Positions 7,300 through 15,124 of a stretch of 38,847 bases of DNA are shown one piece after another (the first letter of the stretch is position 1; each line of letters opens with the position of its first letter). The DNA is taken from the NCBI GenBank assembly GCA_947584295.1, contig CANPWM010000015.1:1-38847 (forward strand), written 5' to 3'. This DNA comes from an uncultured Oscillospiraceae bacterium (lineage in GTDB: Bacteria; Bacillota; Clostridia; Oscillospirales; Oscillospiraceae). A program made the position numbers and the translations under genes. The notes under the pieces are model-generated. The model saw only the letters and a list, made by a program, of their open reading frames with translations. It made no database searches and had not been told where the DNA came from.

Positions 7300-8365
7300 G
7301 TTCAACGCCGTAGGGGCCGGACACCTGGCCGGCCCGCCGGATTGCAGATAGGCTTTCCCATATGTTGTAGGGGCCGCCTCTCCAGGCGGCCCGCCGACAT
7401 ACGCAACGGCCTCCGCTTTTTGCGTTTATTTCGTACAACGATTCCGTAGGGGCCGCCGTCCCCGGCGGCCCGTCCATCGTTGATTGACAGCCCGGATATT
7501 GACCGGGACGGGTCGCCCGGGAGGGCGACCCCTACGGCGGTTATATTAAATTTCCCGTAATTCGTTTGGCGGGCCGCATTGGGGGCCCCATCGGGCCGTT
7601 GCCCGATGGGGAAAGGAGGAACGAACCGTACGCCTGAGCGTTCCCGCCGCGCGGGGACGCGAGGTGAAGCCGGTTCCGCGACGACGCGTCCGGCCCGTAC
7701 GGATAATTTTTACGTTGGGGGGAAGCGAAAAAATTATTGGGAAACCGTTGCGTATGACGGTGGGCCGCCGTGGGCGGCGGCCCGTACAGCCATTAACGAA
7801 ACAGCTCTATTAAACGCCGTAGGGGCCGCCGCCCACGGCGGCCCATATTTTTTAATATGCGGCGAAGCCGCAACCTTTTTGGGGGGCGGCATCGAAATTC
7901 GATAGGCGGGCCGCCAAGAGAGGCGGCCCCTACAAGCCCTAATGAAAGATTTTGCGAAAAATTGAGAAAAAATCTTCCTCAAAAGCCGTAGGGGCGGGTT
8001 CAAAACCCGCCCGAAATGGGAATACGCGGCGAAGCCGCAACCTTTTTGGGGAGGCGAAGCGTAATTCGTTTGGCGGGCCGGCCGGGTGTCCGGCCCGTAC
8101 GGAAATTGGTTCGTTGGGGGAAAATAAAAGATATGGGGAAGATGTTGCGCATGACGGTGGGCCGCCGTGGGCGGCGGCCCGTACGGCCATTAACGAAACA
8201 ACTCAATTAAACGCCGTAGGGGCCGCCGCCCACGGCGGCCCATATTTTTTAATACGCGGCGGAGCCGCAACCTTTTTAGGGGGGCGGCATCGTAATTCGT
8301 TTGGCGGGCCGCCTGGAGAGGCGGCCCCTACAAGGGTATACGAGAGGTTTGCGGGAATTCGGTAG
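7300..8365. repeat. Palindromic (REP-like) repeat array B
   Basis: The ~1.2 kb between the UDG start and the spoVAE stop holds no gene. It contains at least a dozen hairpin units with different stems but a common frame. GTAG feet are visible at 7310 (GGGCCGG stem), 7367 (GGGCCGCCT stem), 7446 (GGGCCGCCG stem), about 7820 and 7988 (GGGCGGGTT stem). Reversed units ending in CCCCTAC lie near 7505-7532, 7907-7932 and 8307-8332. Linkers GCGGCGAAGCCGC-AACCTTTTT occur near 7860, 8034 and 8250. Units alternate in orientation as in BIME-type REP clusters. A composite core lies at 7586-7702. Confidence 0.88.
7586..7702 (+). repeat. Composite repeat core, copy 2
   Basis: This copy is nearly identical to the cores at 61, 16873 and 38495. 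It has GAA for GAG and GTA for GTG in the shared frame, so the GTG that could act as a start codon in the other copies is lost here. Confidence 0.85.
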
Positions 8366-8379
8366 ACCGCCCGCCGCCG

Positions 8380-8751
8380 TCAGCTTTTGTCGCCCGGTTT
8401 GAAGATGACGCTGACCAGGTAGCCGAAGAACACCGCCGCGCCGATGCCGCCCGCGGCGGCGGTGAAGCCGCCGGTGAAGGCACCCAGAAGGCCCTTCTCC
8501 TCCACGGCCTTTTTGACGCCCTTGGCCAGATTGTTGCCAAAGCCGGTCAGCGGCACGGTGGCCCCGGCCCCGGCCCAGTCGGCGAAGGGCTGGTAGATCC
8601 CCAGCGCGCCCAGCAGCACCCCCGCCACCACGAAGGCGGTGAGGATACGGGCGGGGGTGAGCTTTGTCTTGTCGATGAGGATCTGGCCGATGACGCACAG
8701 CGCCCCGCCGGCCACGAAGGCCCTGACGTACTGCATGATGTCGAATTTCAT
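8380..8751 (-). CDS. spoVAE: Stage V sporulation protein AE (SpoVAE)
   Basis: 123 aa, close to the ~116 aa of the Bacillus SpoVAEb family. It is a small membrane protein with about four hydrophobic segments (8-26, 36-54, 84-112 being clearest) and the conserved TGFGNNLAKG stretch around residues 69-78. SpoVA proteins form the channel through which calcium-dipicolinate enters the forespore and leaves at germination. It follows spoVAD with a 12-bp gap and a good ribosome site (GGAGGGACAGGAA). spoVAC, which normally precedes spoVAD, is not in this window. The gene ends at the edge of repeat array B. Confidence 0.92.
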   Translation of the reverse strand: MKFDIMQYVRAFVAGGALCVIGQILIDKTKLTPARILTAFVVAGVLLGALGIYQPFADWAGAGATVPLTGFGNNLAKGVKKAVEEKGLLGAFTGGFTAAAGGIGAAVFFGYLVSVIFKPGDKS

Positions 8752-8763
8752 TTCCTGTCCCTC

Positions 8764-9780
8764 CTATTTCGTCCTGGAGATAGCCACGGAGCAGGCGATG
8801 GAGGGGATACTCTCCCCCTGCATGGTGGTGGTGGGGGAGAGCAGCGCCCCCGTGGCGGTGAACAGGATCCTGTTCCAGCGCCCCTCCCGCATCCCGTTCA
8901 GCAGGTAGCCGCACAGCACCGTGGCTGCGCAGCCGCACCCGGAGCCGCCGGAGTGGACGTCCTGCTTTTTCCTGTCGAAGATCAGCAGGCCGCAGTCGGC
9001 GTGGCGGGGGGCCAGCTCCACCCCGTCGGCGGCGAAGAAATCGCACAGGATCTCGCTGCCCACGGCACCCAGGTCGCCGGTGACGATGAGATCGTAGGCC
9101 TCCGGCCCCACGGACAGATCCTCCAGGTGGCGCTTGATGGTGTCGTAGGCCGCCGGGGCCATGGCCGCGCCCATGTTGTTGGCGTCCGTCACGCCGTTGT
9201 CCACGATCCGGCCGGGGGTCACATGGGTCACATAGGGCCCCGGCCCCTCCGCCGTCAGCACCGCCGCCCCGGAGCCGGTGACCGTCCACTGGGCGGAGGG
9301 GGGCCGCTGGCCGCCGTACTCCAGCGGCGTGCGGAACTGGCGCTCGGCGGAGCAGAAGTGGGAGCTGGTCACCGCCATGGCGCTGTCCGCGAAGCCCCCG
9401 TCCACGGTGAGGGCCGCCAGGGCAAGGCTCTCGGCCATGGTGGAGCAGGCCCCGTAGACCCCGAACAGGGGGATATTGGAGTCCCGCACGCCGAAGGTGG
9501 TGCCGGTGCACTGGTTGAGGAGGTCGCCGCAGAAGAGGCAGTTGATCTGGGCGTTGGACATGGACGCCTTGGACAAGGCGAGGCCCACGGCCTTTTTCAC
9601 CAGGGCGCTCTCCGCCTTCTCCCACGTCTTTTCCCCCAGGAAGGAGTCCTCGCTGATGAAATCGAAGCTGTCCCGGAGGGGGCCTTCGCCCTCCTTCTTC
9701 CCCACCACGCAGGCGTGGCCCGCCAGGGAGGGGGGATTTGAGAGGGCAAAGGTCTGCTTTCCCAAAAGTTTTGATGCCAT
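8764..9780 (-). CDS. spoVAD: Stage V sporulation protein AD (SpoVAD)
   Basis: 338 aa from the ATG at 9780, matching the length of Bacillus SpoVAD; a reading to 9849 adds residues not expected in the family. The protein has a thiolase-like fold: GKQTFALSNPPSLAGHA start, GDLLNQCTGTTFGVR, VYGACSTMAESLALAA and the HSGGSGCGCAATVLCGY stretch. SpoVAD binds dipicolinic acid on the outer face of the forespore inner membrane and is required for its uptake. Expression is expected from SigG in the forespore; I could not define a convincing SigG promoter. A weak GGGTGA lies 6 nt before the ATG. The gene is divergent from guaB. Confidence 0.95.
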   Translation of the reverse strand: MASKLLGKQTFALSNPPSLAGHACVVGKKEGEGPLRDSFDFISEDSFLGEKTWEKAESALVKKAVGLALSKASMSNAQINCLFCGDLLNQCTGTTFGVRDSNIPLFGVYGACSTMAESLALAALTVDGGFADSAMAVTSSHFCSAERQFRTPLEYGGQRPPSAQWTVTGSGAAVLTAEGPGPYVTHVTPGRIVDNGVTDANNMGAAMAPAAYDTIKRHLEDLSVGPEAYDLIVTGDLGAVGSEILCDFFAADGVELAPRHADCGLLIFDRKKQDVHSGGSGCGCAATVLCGYLLNGMREGRWNRILFTATGALLSPTTTMQGESIPSIACSVAISRTK

Positions 9781-9926
9781 ACTATTCACCCGTTGTCTTT
9801 GATTTTTCGCTTCTATTTTTTCACGCCGGGCGCAAATAATACACGGCATCGAAGCCGAGGGCCGGCGTTTGGCGAAATTGCCGGAGCCGCCCGCTTATAC
9901 ACCTTTTATTTTCAGAGAGAAAACGG

Positions 9927-9956
9927 TTGACAGGAGGGGGCAAAAAGTGTTATCCT
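9927..9956 (+). promoter_or_regulatory. guaB promoter
   Basis: TTGACA (9927-9932), 18-bp spacer, TATCCT (9951-9956), then a short leader and GGAGGAG at 9979-9985 before the ATG at 9991. No riboswitch-sized leader is present. Confidence 0.7.
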
Positions 9957-9990
9957 ACCACCAATATAAAGAGAAAACGGAGGAGAGAAT

Positions 9991-11502
9991 ATGGCTTTTT
10001 ATTACAGCGAACCGTCCCGCACCTTCAGCGAGTATCTTCTGGTTCCCGGCTATTCCGGCCCCAACTGCGTCCCCGACAACGTGAGCCTTAAAACGCCCCT
10101 GGTGAAATTCAAAAAGGGCCAGGAGCCGGCTATCTCCATGAACATTCCCATGACCTCCGCCATCATGCAGGCCGTCTCCGATGACAAGATGGCCGTGGCC
10201 CTGGCCCGGGAGGGCGGCGTAAGCTTTATCTACGGCTCCCAGTCCGTGGAGGATCAGGCCGCCATGGTGGCCCGTGCCAAGGCCTATAAGGCGGGCTTCG
10301 TCATCTCCGATTCCAACGTCAAGCCCACCGCCACCCTAAACGAGATGCTGTCCATCGTGGAGCGCACCGGCCACAGCACCGTGGCCGTCACCGAGGACGG
10401 CGGCCCCAACGGCAGGCTCCTGGGCATGGTCACCCGCCGGGACTACCGGCTCTCCCGTATGACCGGCCTTGAGGCGGTGGAGAGCTTCATGACCCCCCTG
10501 GACAAGCTGGTGACCGCCCCGGCCTCCACCACCTTGAAGGAGGCCAACGACCTTATCTGGGAGCATAAGGTCAACACCCTGCCCATCGTGGACGACAAGG
10601 GCGGGCTTATCTATTTCGTCTTCCGCAAGGACTACGACTCCCACAAGGAGAACCCCCTGGAGCTGCTGGACGCGGGCAAGAAATACGTGGTGGGCGCGGG
10701 CATCAACACCCGCGACTACGCCAAGCGCGTCCCCGCCCTGCTGGACGCCGGGGCCGACGTGCTGTGCATCGACTCCTCCGAGGGCTTTTCCGAGTGGCAG
10801 CGCATGACCATCGGCTGGATCCGCGAGCATTACGGCGACAGCGTGAAGGTGGGCGCAGGCAACGTGGTGGACGCCGAGGGCTTCCGTTTTCTGGCGGAGG
10901 CCGGGGCGGACTTTGTGAAGGTGGGCATCGGCGGCGGCTCCATCTGCATCACCCGGGAGCAGAAGGGCATCGGCCGCGGACAGGCCACCGCCCTCATCGA
11001 CGTGTGCGCCGAGCGGGACAGGTATTTCCAGGAGACGGGCGTGTACGTCCCCGTCTGCTCCGACGGCGGCATCGTCCACGACTACCACTTCACCCTGGCG
11101 CTGGCCATGGGCGCGGACTTTTTGATGCTGGGGCGGTATTTCGCCCGGTTCGACGAGTCCCCCTCCCGGCGGGTTTCCATCGGCGGCAACTACATGAAGG
11201 AGTACTGGGGCGAGGGCTCCAGCCGTGCCCGGAACTGGCAGCGCTACGACGTGGGCGGCAAGGAGGGCATGGCCTTTGAGGAGGGCGTGGATTCCTACGT
11301 CCCCTACGCCGGTTCCCTCCACGACAACGTGGCCCTGACGCTCTCCAAGGTGCGGCATACCATGTGCAACTGCGGCGCGGTGACTATCCCGGAGCTTCAG
11401 CGCAAGGCGAAGCTCACGCTGGTGTCCGCCACCTCCATCGTGGAGGGCGGCGCCCACGACGTGGTGCTGAAGGAGAACACCGTCAACGGCGGGAAGAAAT
11501 AA
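9991..11502 (+). CDS. guaB: IMP dehydrogenase
   Basis: 503 aa. It oxidises IMP to XMP with NAD+, the committed step of GMP synthesis. The N-terminal barrel part is followed by two CBS domains (about residues 95-220). The barrel resumes with the catalytic loop [18 protein letters not shown], with Cys319 as the nucleophile that forms the E-XMP intermediate. The mobile flap is [26 protein letters not shown]. The loop form [15 protein letters not shown] is closer to that remembered for some protist enzymes than to the usual bacterial GSICTTR form, suggesting a distinct subfamily. It is a single-gene transcript, with its own promoter and a strong terminator directly after it. Confidence 0.95.
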   Translation: MAFYYSEPSRTFSEYLLVPGYSGPNCVPDNVSLKTPLVKFKKGQEPAISMNIPMTSAIMQAVSDDKMAVALAREGGVSFIYGSQSVEDQAAMVARAKAYKAGFVISDSNVKPTATLNEMLSIVERTGHSTVAVTEDGGPNGRLLGMVTRRDYRLSRMTGLEAVESFMTPLDKLVTAPASTTLKEANDLIWEHKVNTLPIVDDKGGLIYFVFRKDYDSHKENPLELLDAGKKYVVGAGINTRDYAKRVPALLDAGADVLCIDSSEGFSEWQRMTIGWIREHYGDSVKVGAGNVVDAEGFRFLAEAGADFVKVGIGGGSICITREQKGIGRGQATALIDVCAERDRYFQETGVYVPVCSDGGIVHDYHFTLALAMGADFLMLGRYFARFDESPSRRVSIGGNYMKEYWGEGSSRARNWQRYDVGGKEGMAFEEGVDSYVPYAGSLHDNVALTLSKVRHTMCNCGAVTIPELQRKAKLTLVSATSIVEGGAHDVVLKENTVNGGKK

Positions 11503-11522
11503 ATTTACGTGATATAAAAGCG

Positions 11523-11554
11523 ATACCACCCATCGGAAGATGGGTGGTATTTTT
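11523..11554 (+). terminator. guaB rho-independent terminator
   Basis: A perfect 12-bp stem ATACCACCCATC/GATGGGTGGTAT with GGAA loop is followed by TTTT. It starts about 20 nt after the guaB stop codon. Confidence 0.92.
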
Positions 11555-11611
11555 CGTAAGGGGGTATTGTGACGCGGGCAGAGATGACGAGAAGGGGGGA
11601 TATTATCCAAA

Positions 11612-11833
11612 AGTTGTAGGGGCGGGTTCTAAACCCGCCCGTCGAATTGCAGAAAAGCTTTTCCATATGTTGTACGGGCCGCCTCTCTTGGCGGCCCGCA
11701 ATTGGGGCCCCATCGGGCCGTTGCCCGATGGGGAAAGGACGAGCCGAGCCTGCGCCTGAGGGCGAATACTTGCAGCCCGAGGTTAAGCGGCTCGCGCGAG
11801 GACGCGGCGGAGCCGCAACCTTTTTCGGCGGGC
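11612..11833. repeat. Palindromic (REP-like) repeat array C
   Basis: It lies between the convergent 3' ends of guaB and dacF. Units in order: GTAG-GGGCGGGTT hairpin (from about 11616), GTAC-GGGCCGCC hairpin (about 11673-11698), a divergent copy of the composite core (about 11707-11800, degenerate after the first hairpin) and the GCGGCGGAGCCGC-AACCTTTTT linker that abuts the dacF stop codon. Confidence 0.85.
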
Positions 11834-11834
11834 T

Positions 11835-13073
11835 TTATTTTTCCCCGTAGAAGAGGAGCTTCAGCATGGATTTGGCCACGTCCCACCAGGTGAGGCGGGC
11901 CACGGCGTCGGCGGCGACGATGGGCGTCTCGGAGAGGACGCTCCCCCGGAGGGTGACGGTCATGACCCCCACCTCCTGGCCAGCCTCCACGGGGGCCTGG
12001 AGCGTCTCGTCCGTCTCCACCTTCACCTCCAGGGCGGAGGCGTCGGTTTTCCGCACCAATAGTCCCGGGGTCTCCGGGATCACAGGCTGGACGAAGCCTG
12101 TCTTGCCCAGGGTCACGGGGATAGGCGGCAGCACTTCGGCGGGGCGGGGGTCTGCCAGGGTGTAGGCTCCGAAGGCGTAGCTTAAGAGCGTCTTGGCGCT
12201 CTCGAACCTGTCCGCCGAGGAGGCGCAGTGGAGCACCACGGCGATATACTCCACCCCGTCCCGCTCCGCCGTGGCGGAGAGGCAATGCCCGGCGGCGGAG
12301 GTATAGCCGGTTTTCAGGCCCGTGGCCCCCGCGTAAAAGCGCACCAGCTTGTTGGTGTTGGACAGGCCGAACTGGCCGTCCCGCACTGTGTCCATCCAGA
12401 TGGTGGTGTACTCCTTGATCCACTCGTGGCGGATAAGCTCGCGGCTCATGATGGCGATGTCCCGGGCGGTGGTCAGATGCTCCGGATCGTCCATAAGGCC
12501 GGTGCAGTTGGTGAAGTGGGTGTTCACCATGCCAAGCTGGGCGGCCCGCTCGTTCATACGGGCGGCGAAGGCCTGCTCAGAGCCGGCCATATGCTCCGCC
12601 ACAGCCACGGCGGCATCGTTGGCGGAGGACACCACGATGCACTTGAGCATCTCCCGGAGGGGCATCTGCTCCCCCTCCTCCAAAAACACCTGGCTGCCCC
12701 CCATACCGGCGGCGTAAGCGGAGCAGGTGATGGTGTCGTCCAGACTCAGCGCACCGGAGTCCACCGCCTCGACGATGAGCAGGATCGTCATGACCTTGGT
12801 GACGGAGGCGGGGCGCAGGCGCTCGTCGGCGTTCTTCTCCCACAGCACCGTGCCGGTCTCCTTCTCCATCAGAATGGCCGAGGGGGCGGGTACGTCCAGG
12901 CCCTCGGCGGTGGTGGGGATCACCCCCTCCTCAAACAGCCCCGCCGGCAGCTCCTCCTCCGGCTCGGACTCCATGGACGTCTCCAGATCGTCCCCCTGGG
13001 CGTAGGCGGCCAAAGCCGTGCCGGTGAACAGCAGCACGGCGGCCAACAGCCCCGACAGTATTTTTTTCCGCAT
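11835..13073 (-). CDS. dacF: D-alanyl-D-alanine carboxypeptidase, DacF-like (S11 family)
   Basis: 412 aa from the ATG at 13073 (AGGAGG about 8 nt upstream). A Sec signal peptide (residues 1-25, cleavage after AYA) is followed by an acidic linker rich in Glu. The penicillin-binding domain has S90-V-T-K93 (SxxK, acyl-serine), S150-A-N152 and K254-T-G256. The C-terminal region (about 310-412) is the beta-rich PBP5 tail with a final amphipathic segment (WWDVAKSMLKLLFYG) that could anchor it to the membrane. It trims the terminal D-Ala of peptidoglycan stem peptides. Among Firmicutes S11 enzymes it resembles sporulation-associated DacF more than DacA by length and motifs; the symbol is a best guess. 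Confidence 0.88.
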   Translation of the reverse strand: MRKKILSGLLAAVLLFTGTALAAYAQGDDLETSMESEPEEELPAGLFEEGVIPTTAEGLDVPAPSAILMEKETGTVLWEKNADERLRPASVTKVMTILLIVEAVDSGALSLDDTITCSAYAAGMGGSQVFLEEGEQMPLREMLKCIVVSSANDAAVAVAEHMAGSEQAFAARMNERAAQLGMVNTHFTNCTGLMDDPEHLTTARDIAIMSRELIRHEWIKEYTTIWMDTVRDGQFGLSNTNKLVRFYAGATGLKTGYTSAAGHCLSATAERDGVEYIAVVLHCASSADRFESAKTLLSYAFGAYTLADPRPAEVLPPIPVTLGKTGFVQPVIPETPGLLVRKTDASALEVKVETDETLQAPVEAGQEVGVMTVTLRGSVLSETPIVAADAVARLTWWDVAKSMLKLLFYGEK

Positions 13074-13132
13074 AGCGCGTCCCTCCTTTTCACGATACAA
13101 GAGAATATGTGGTCAAGTTTTAAATATTCCTC

Positions 13133-13161
13133 TTGAAATTTTCGGAGAGGTGTGGTATAGT
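13133..13161 (+). promoter_or_regulatory. tRNA-Gly(CCC) promoter
   Basis: TTGAAA (13133-13138), 17-bp spacer, TATAGT (13156-13161), ending 9 nt before the mature tRNA 5' end. Confidence 0.82.
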
Positions 13162-13170
13162 AATTGTCAC

Positions 13171-13244
13171 GCGGATATAGTTCATCGGTAGAACGACGGC
13201 TTCCCAAGCCGTAGAGGTGGGTTCGATTCCCATTATCCGCTCCA
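13171..13244 (+). tRNA. tRNA-Gly, anticodon CCC
   Basis: The acceptor stem GCGGATA pairs with TATCCGC (13234-13240). The anticodon arm ACGGC-TTCCCAA-GCCGT reads CCC, decoding GGG. The T arm contains GTTCGATTCC. Discriminator T (13241) and an encoded CCA (13242-13244) follow. It has its own promoter and a hairpin terminator that starts at the final A of CCA. Confidence 0.96.
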
Positions 13245-13279
13245 AAAGAAAACCCCGCCGAAAGGCGGGGTTTTCTTTT
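13244..13279. terminator. Terminator between tRNA-Gly(CCC) and the ABC operon
   Basis: A perfect 16-bp stem AAAAGAAAACCCCGCC with GAAA tetraloop is followed by a T-rich arm on both strands, so it serves both convergent transcripts. The inverted repeat continues outward for 15 more pairs with one bulged T: 13228-13243 (the tRNA 3' end) pairs with 13280-13294. Confidence 0.92.
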
Positions 13280-13300
13280 GGGCGGATAATGGGATACCTT

Positions 13301-14095
13301 TTACCCCAACAGCAATTTGTCGTCGGCCTCGGTGGAGCCGGTGGTCTGGCCGAATTTAGCCAGCAGATCCTCCACGGTCAGGTGCTTCTTGTCCTCGCCG
13401 GAGATATCCAGAACGATCTTGCCCTCGAACATCATGATGAGGCGGTTTCCGTGGTCGATGGCGTCCCGCATATTGTGGGTGATCATCAGGGTGGTCAGGT
13501 TGTCCTTCTTCACCACCCGTTCGGTGGCCTCCAGCACCTTGGCGGCCGTCTTGGGATCAAGGGCGGCGGTATGCTCGTCCAGCAGCAGCAGGTCGGGCCG
13601 CCGGAGGGTGGCCATCAGCAATGTCAGCGCCTGGCGCTGGCCGCCGGACAGCAGGCCCACCTTGGTGGTCAGCCGATCCTCCAGGCCCAGATCCAGGATC
13701 TTCAGCATCTCCTTATACTCGCCCCGCTCCCTGGCGGTGATGCCGCGCTTTAAGGTGCGGCGCTGGCCACGGCGGGCCGCCAAGGCCAGGTTCTCCTCGA
13801 TCTGCATGGAGGCGGCGGTACCCATCATAGGATCCTGAAAGACCCGTCCGATGTATTTGGCGCGCTTATGCTCTGCCAGGTGCGTCACGTCCACGCCGCC
13901 GATGGAGATGGTGCCCTCGTCCACGGGCCACACGCCGGCGATGGCGTTGAGCAGGGTGCTTTTGCCCGCGCCGTTGCCGCCGATGACGGTGACGAAGTCC
14001 CCGTCGTCCAGATGCAGATCGACGCCCCGCAGGGCCGTCTTTTCGTTGACGGTACCCGCGTTGAAGGTCTTGCGGACGCCTGTGACGTCAAGCAT
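13301..14095 (-). CDS. ABC transporter ATP-binding protein
   Basis: 264 aa. Walker A GGNGAGKS (39-46), Q-loop region FQDPMMGTAASM, signature LSGGQRQALT (about 148-157), Walker B LLLLDEHTAALDP and switch His in MITHNMRDAIDHG. It powers import by the adjoining permease. The start codon overlaps the permease stop by 8 bp. It is the last gene of a three-gene operon: binding protein, permease, ATPase. The stop is followed by the terminator shared with tRNA-Gly(CCC). Confidence 0.93.
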   Translation of the reverse strand: MLDVTGVRKTFNAGTVNEKTALRGVDLHLDDGDFVTVIGGNGAGKSTLLNAIAGVWPVDEGTISIGGVDVTHLAEHKRAKYIGRVFQDPMMGTAASMQIEENLALAARRGQRRTLKRGITARERGEYKEMLKILDLGLEDRLTTKVGLLSGGQRQALTLLMATLRRPDLLLLDEHTAALDPKTAAKVLEATERVVKKDNLTTLMITHNMRDAIDHGNRLIMMFEGKIVLDISGEDKKHLTVEDLLAKFGQTTGSTEADDKLLLG

Positions 14096-15035
14096 GGCTC
14101 CGGCCCCCTTTCTTAGCCTTTTTGGTGAAATATTTCTTCTTGAAGTGGGGGATCGCCAGGAACACGGCCACCACGGCGGCGGTCAGGAGCTTCAGATCCG
14201 TGGACTCCAGCCCCAGGCGCAGCACCAGGGTGATGACCATGTAGTAGATGATGGCGCCCAGCACGGCGGACAGCAGCTTCAGGGCGAAGTTGCGGAACAC
14301 CTTTTTGAAAAGCACCTCGCCGATAATGACGGCGGCCAGACCAATGACAATGGCGCCGCGGCCCATGTCGATGGTGTTGCTGCCGGAATACTGGGCCAGC
14401 AGGGCGCCGGACAGGGCCACAAGGCCGTTGGACACCACCAGGCCCAGCACCTTGGTCTTGTCGGTGTTGATGCCCTGGGCCCGGGCCATATTGCCGTTGG
14501 AGCCGGTGGCGCGCAGGGAGGAGCCCAGCTCCGTACCGAAGAACCAGTACAAGAGGGCGATGACCGCCGCTACGGCCAGGATCAGCAGGATCAGCGGGTT
14601 ATTCAGCCCCAGACTGCGCACGAACCGGGAGGACACCAGCAGGGAGTTCCTGTCGGGACTCAGCGCCAGGGACGCCTTGGTAGGCGACGTGTCCCCGATG
14701 GCCATGATGCGCAGGTTCAGGGAGTAGAGCGCCAACTGTGTCAGTATGCCCGCCAGAATGGCCGGTATTCCGCAGGCGGTGTGGAGCAGGCCCGTGACAA
14801 GGCCCGCCAGCATACCGGCGATGATGGCCATCAGCAGGGCCAGCCACGGATCCCACCCCATGGTGATCAAAACGGCGCACACGGCGCCTCCCGTGGTCAA
14901 GGAGCCGTCCACCGTCAGGTCGGCGATGTCCAGGATCTTGTAGGTGATGTATACGCCGATGGCCATGACGCCCCAAATAAGCCCCTGTCCGATGGCGTTG
15001 GGGAGCGAATTGAAAAACGACTGGATCATGTTCAT
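14088..15035 (-). CDS. ABC transporter permease
   Basis: 315 aa with about eight hydrophobic segments in a branched-chain-permease-like arrangement. Visible blocks are AIGQGLIWGVMAIGVYITYKI, then ADLTVDGSLTTGGAVCAVLI, and ALLYWFFGTELGSSLRATGSN. The TELGSSLRATGSN loop is the conserved cytoplasmic coupling region of this family. It forms the membrane channel for the substrate delivered by the lipoprotein encoded upstream. A hairpin in the 90-bp gap before it may lower its expression relative to the binding protein. Confidence 0.92.
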   Translation of the reverse strand: MNMIQSFFNSLPNAIGQGLIWGVMAIGVYITYKILDIADLTVDGSLTTGGAVCAVLITMGWDPWLALLMAIIAGMLAGLVTGLLHTACGIPAILAGILTQLALYSLNLRIMAIGDTSPTKASLALSPDRNSLLVSSRFVRSLGLNNPLILLILAVAAVIALLYWFFGTELGSSLRATGSNGNMARAQGINTDKTKVLGLVVSNGLVALSGALLAQYSGSNTIDMGRGAIVIGLAAVIIGEVLFKKVFRNFALKLLSAVLGAIIYYMVITLVLRLGLESTDLKLLTAAVVAVFLAIPHFKKKYFTKKAKKGGRSHA

Positions 15036-15080
15036 GATTCGTCCTCCTGGATTTCTTTTGCGCGGGAAAATACGAAAAAA

Positions 15081-15110
15081 GTGGGAATGGGATCCCCTTT
15101 CCCGCTTTTT
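15081..15110 (-). terminator. Intercistronic hairpin, possible attenuating terminator
   Basis: An imperfect hairpin (GCGGGAAAGGG / CCCATTCCCAC on the minus strand) is followed by a T run. Placed between the binding-protein and permease genes it would give more binding protein than membrane components, a common arrangement in ABC importers. Confidence 0.5.
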
Positions 15111-15124
15111 AATTAGATGCGCAT

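Noticed and set aside
7300-8365. CRISPR array
   Set aside because: Units are self-complementary hairpins of differing sequence, length and orientation with irregular spacing. There are no uniform direct repeats with unique spacers and no cas genes.
9781-9990. SigG promoter for spoVAD
   Set aside because: No pair of boxes with acceptable match and spacing could be identified by eye.
13280-13294. tRNA 3'-end copy as an integrase attachment site
   Set aside because: The copy is inverted relative to the tRNA and no integrase is nearby. att duplications are direct repeats.
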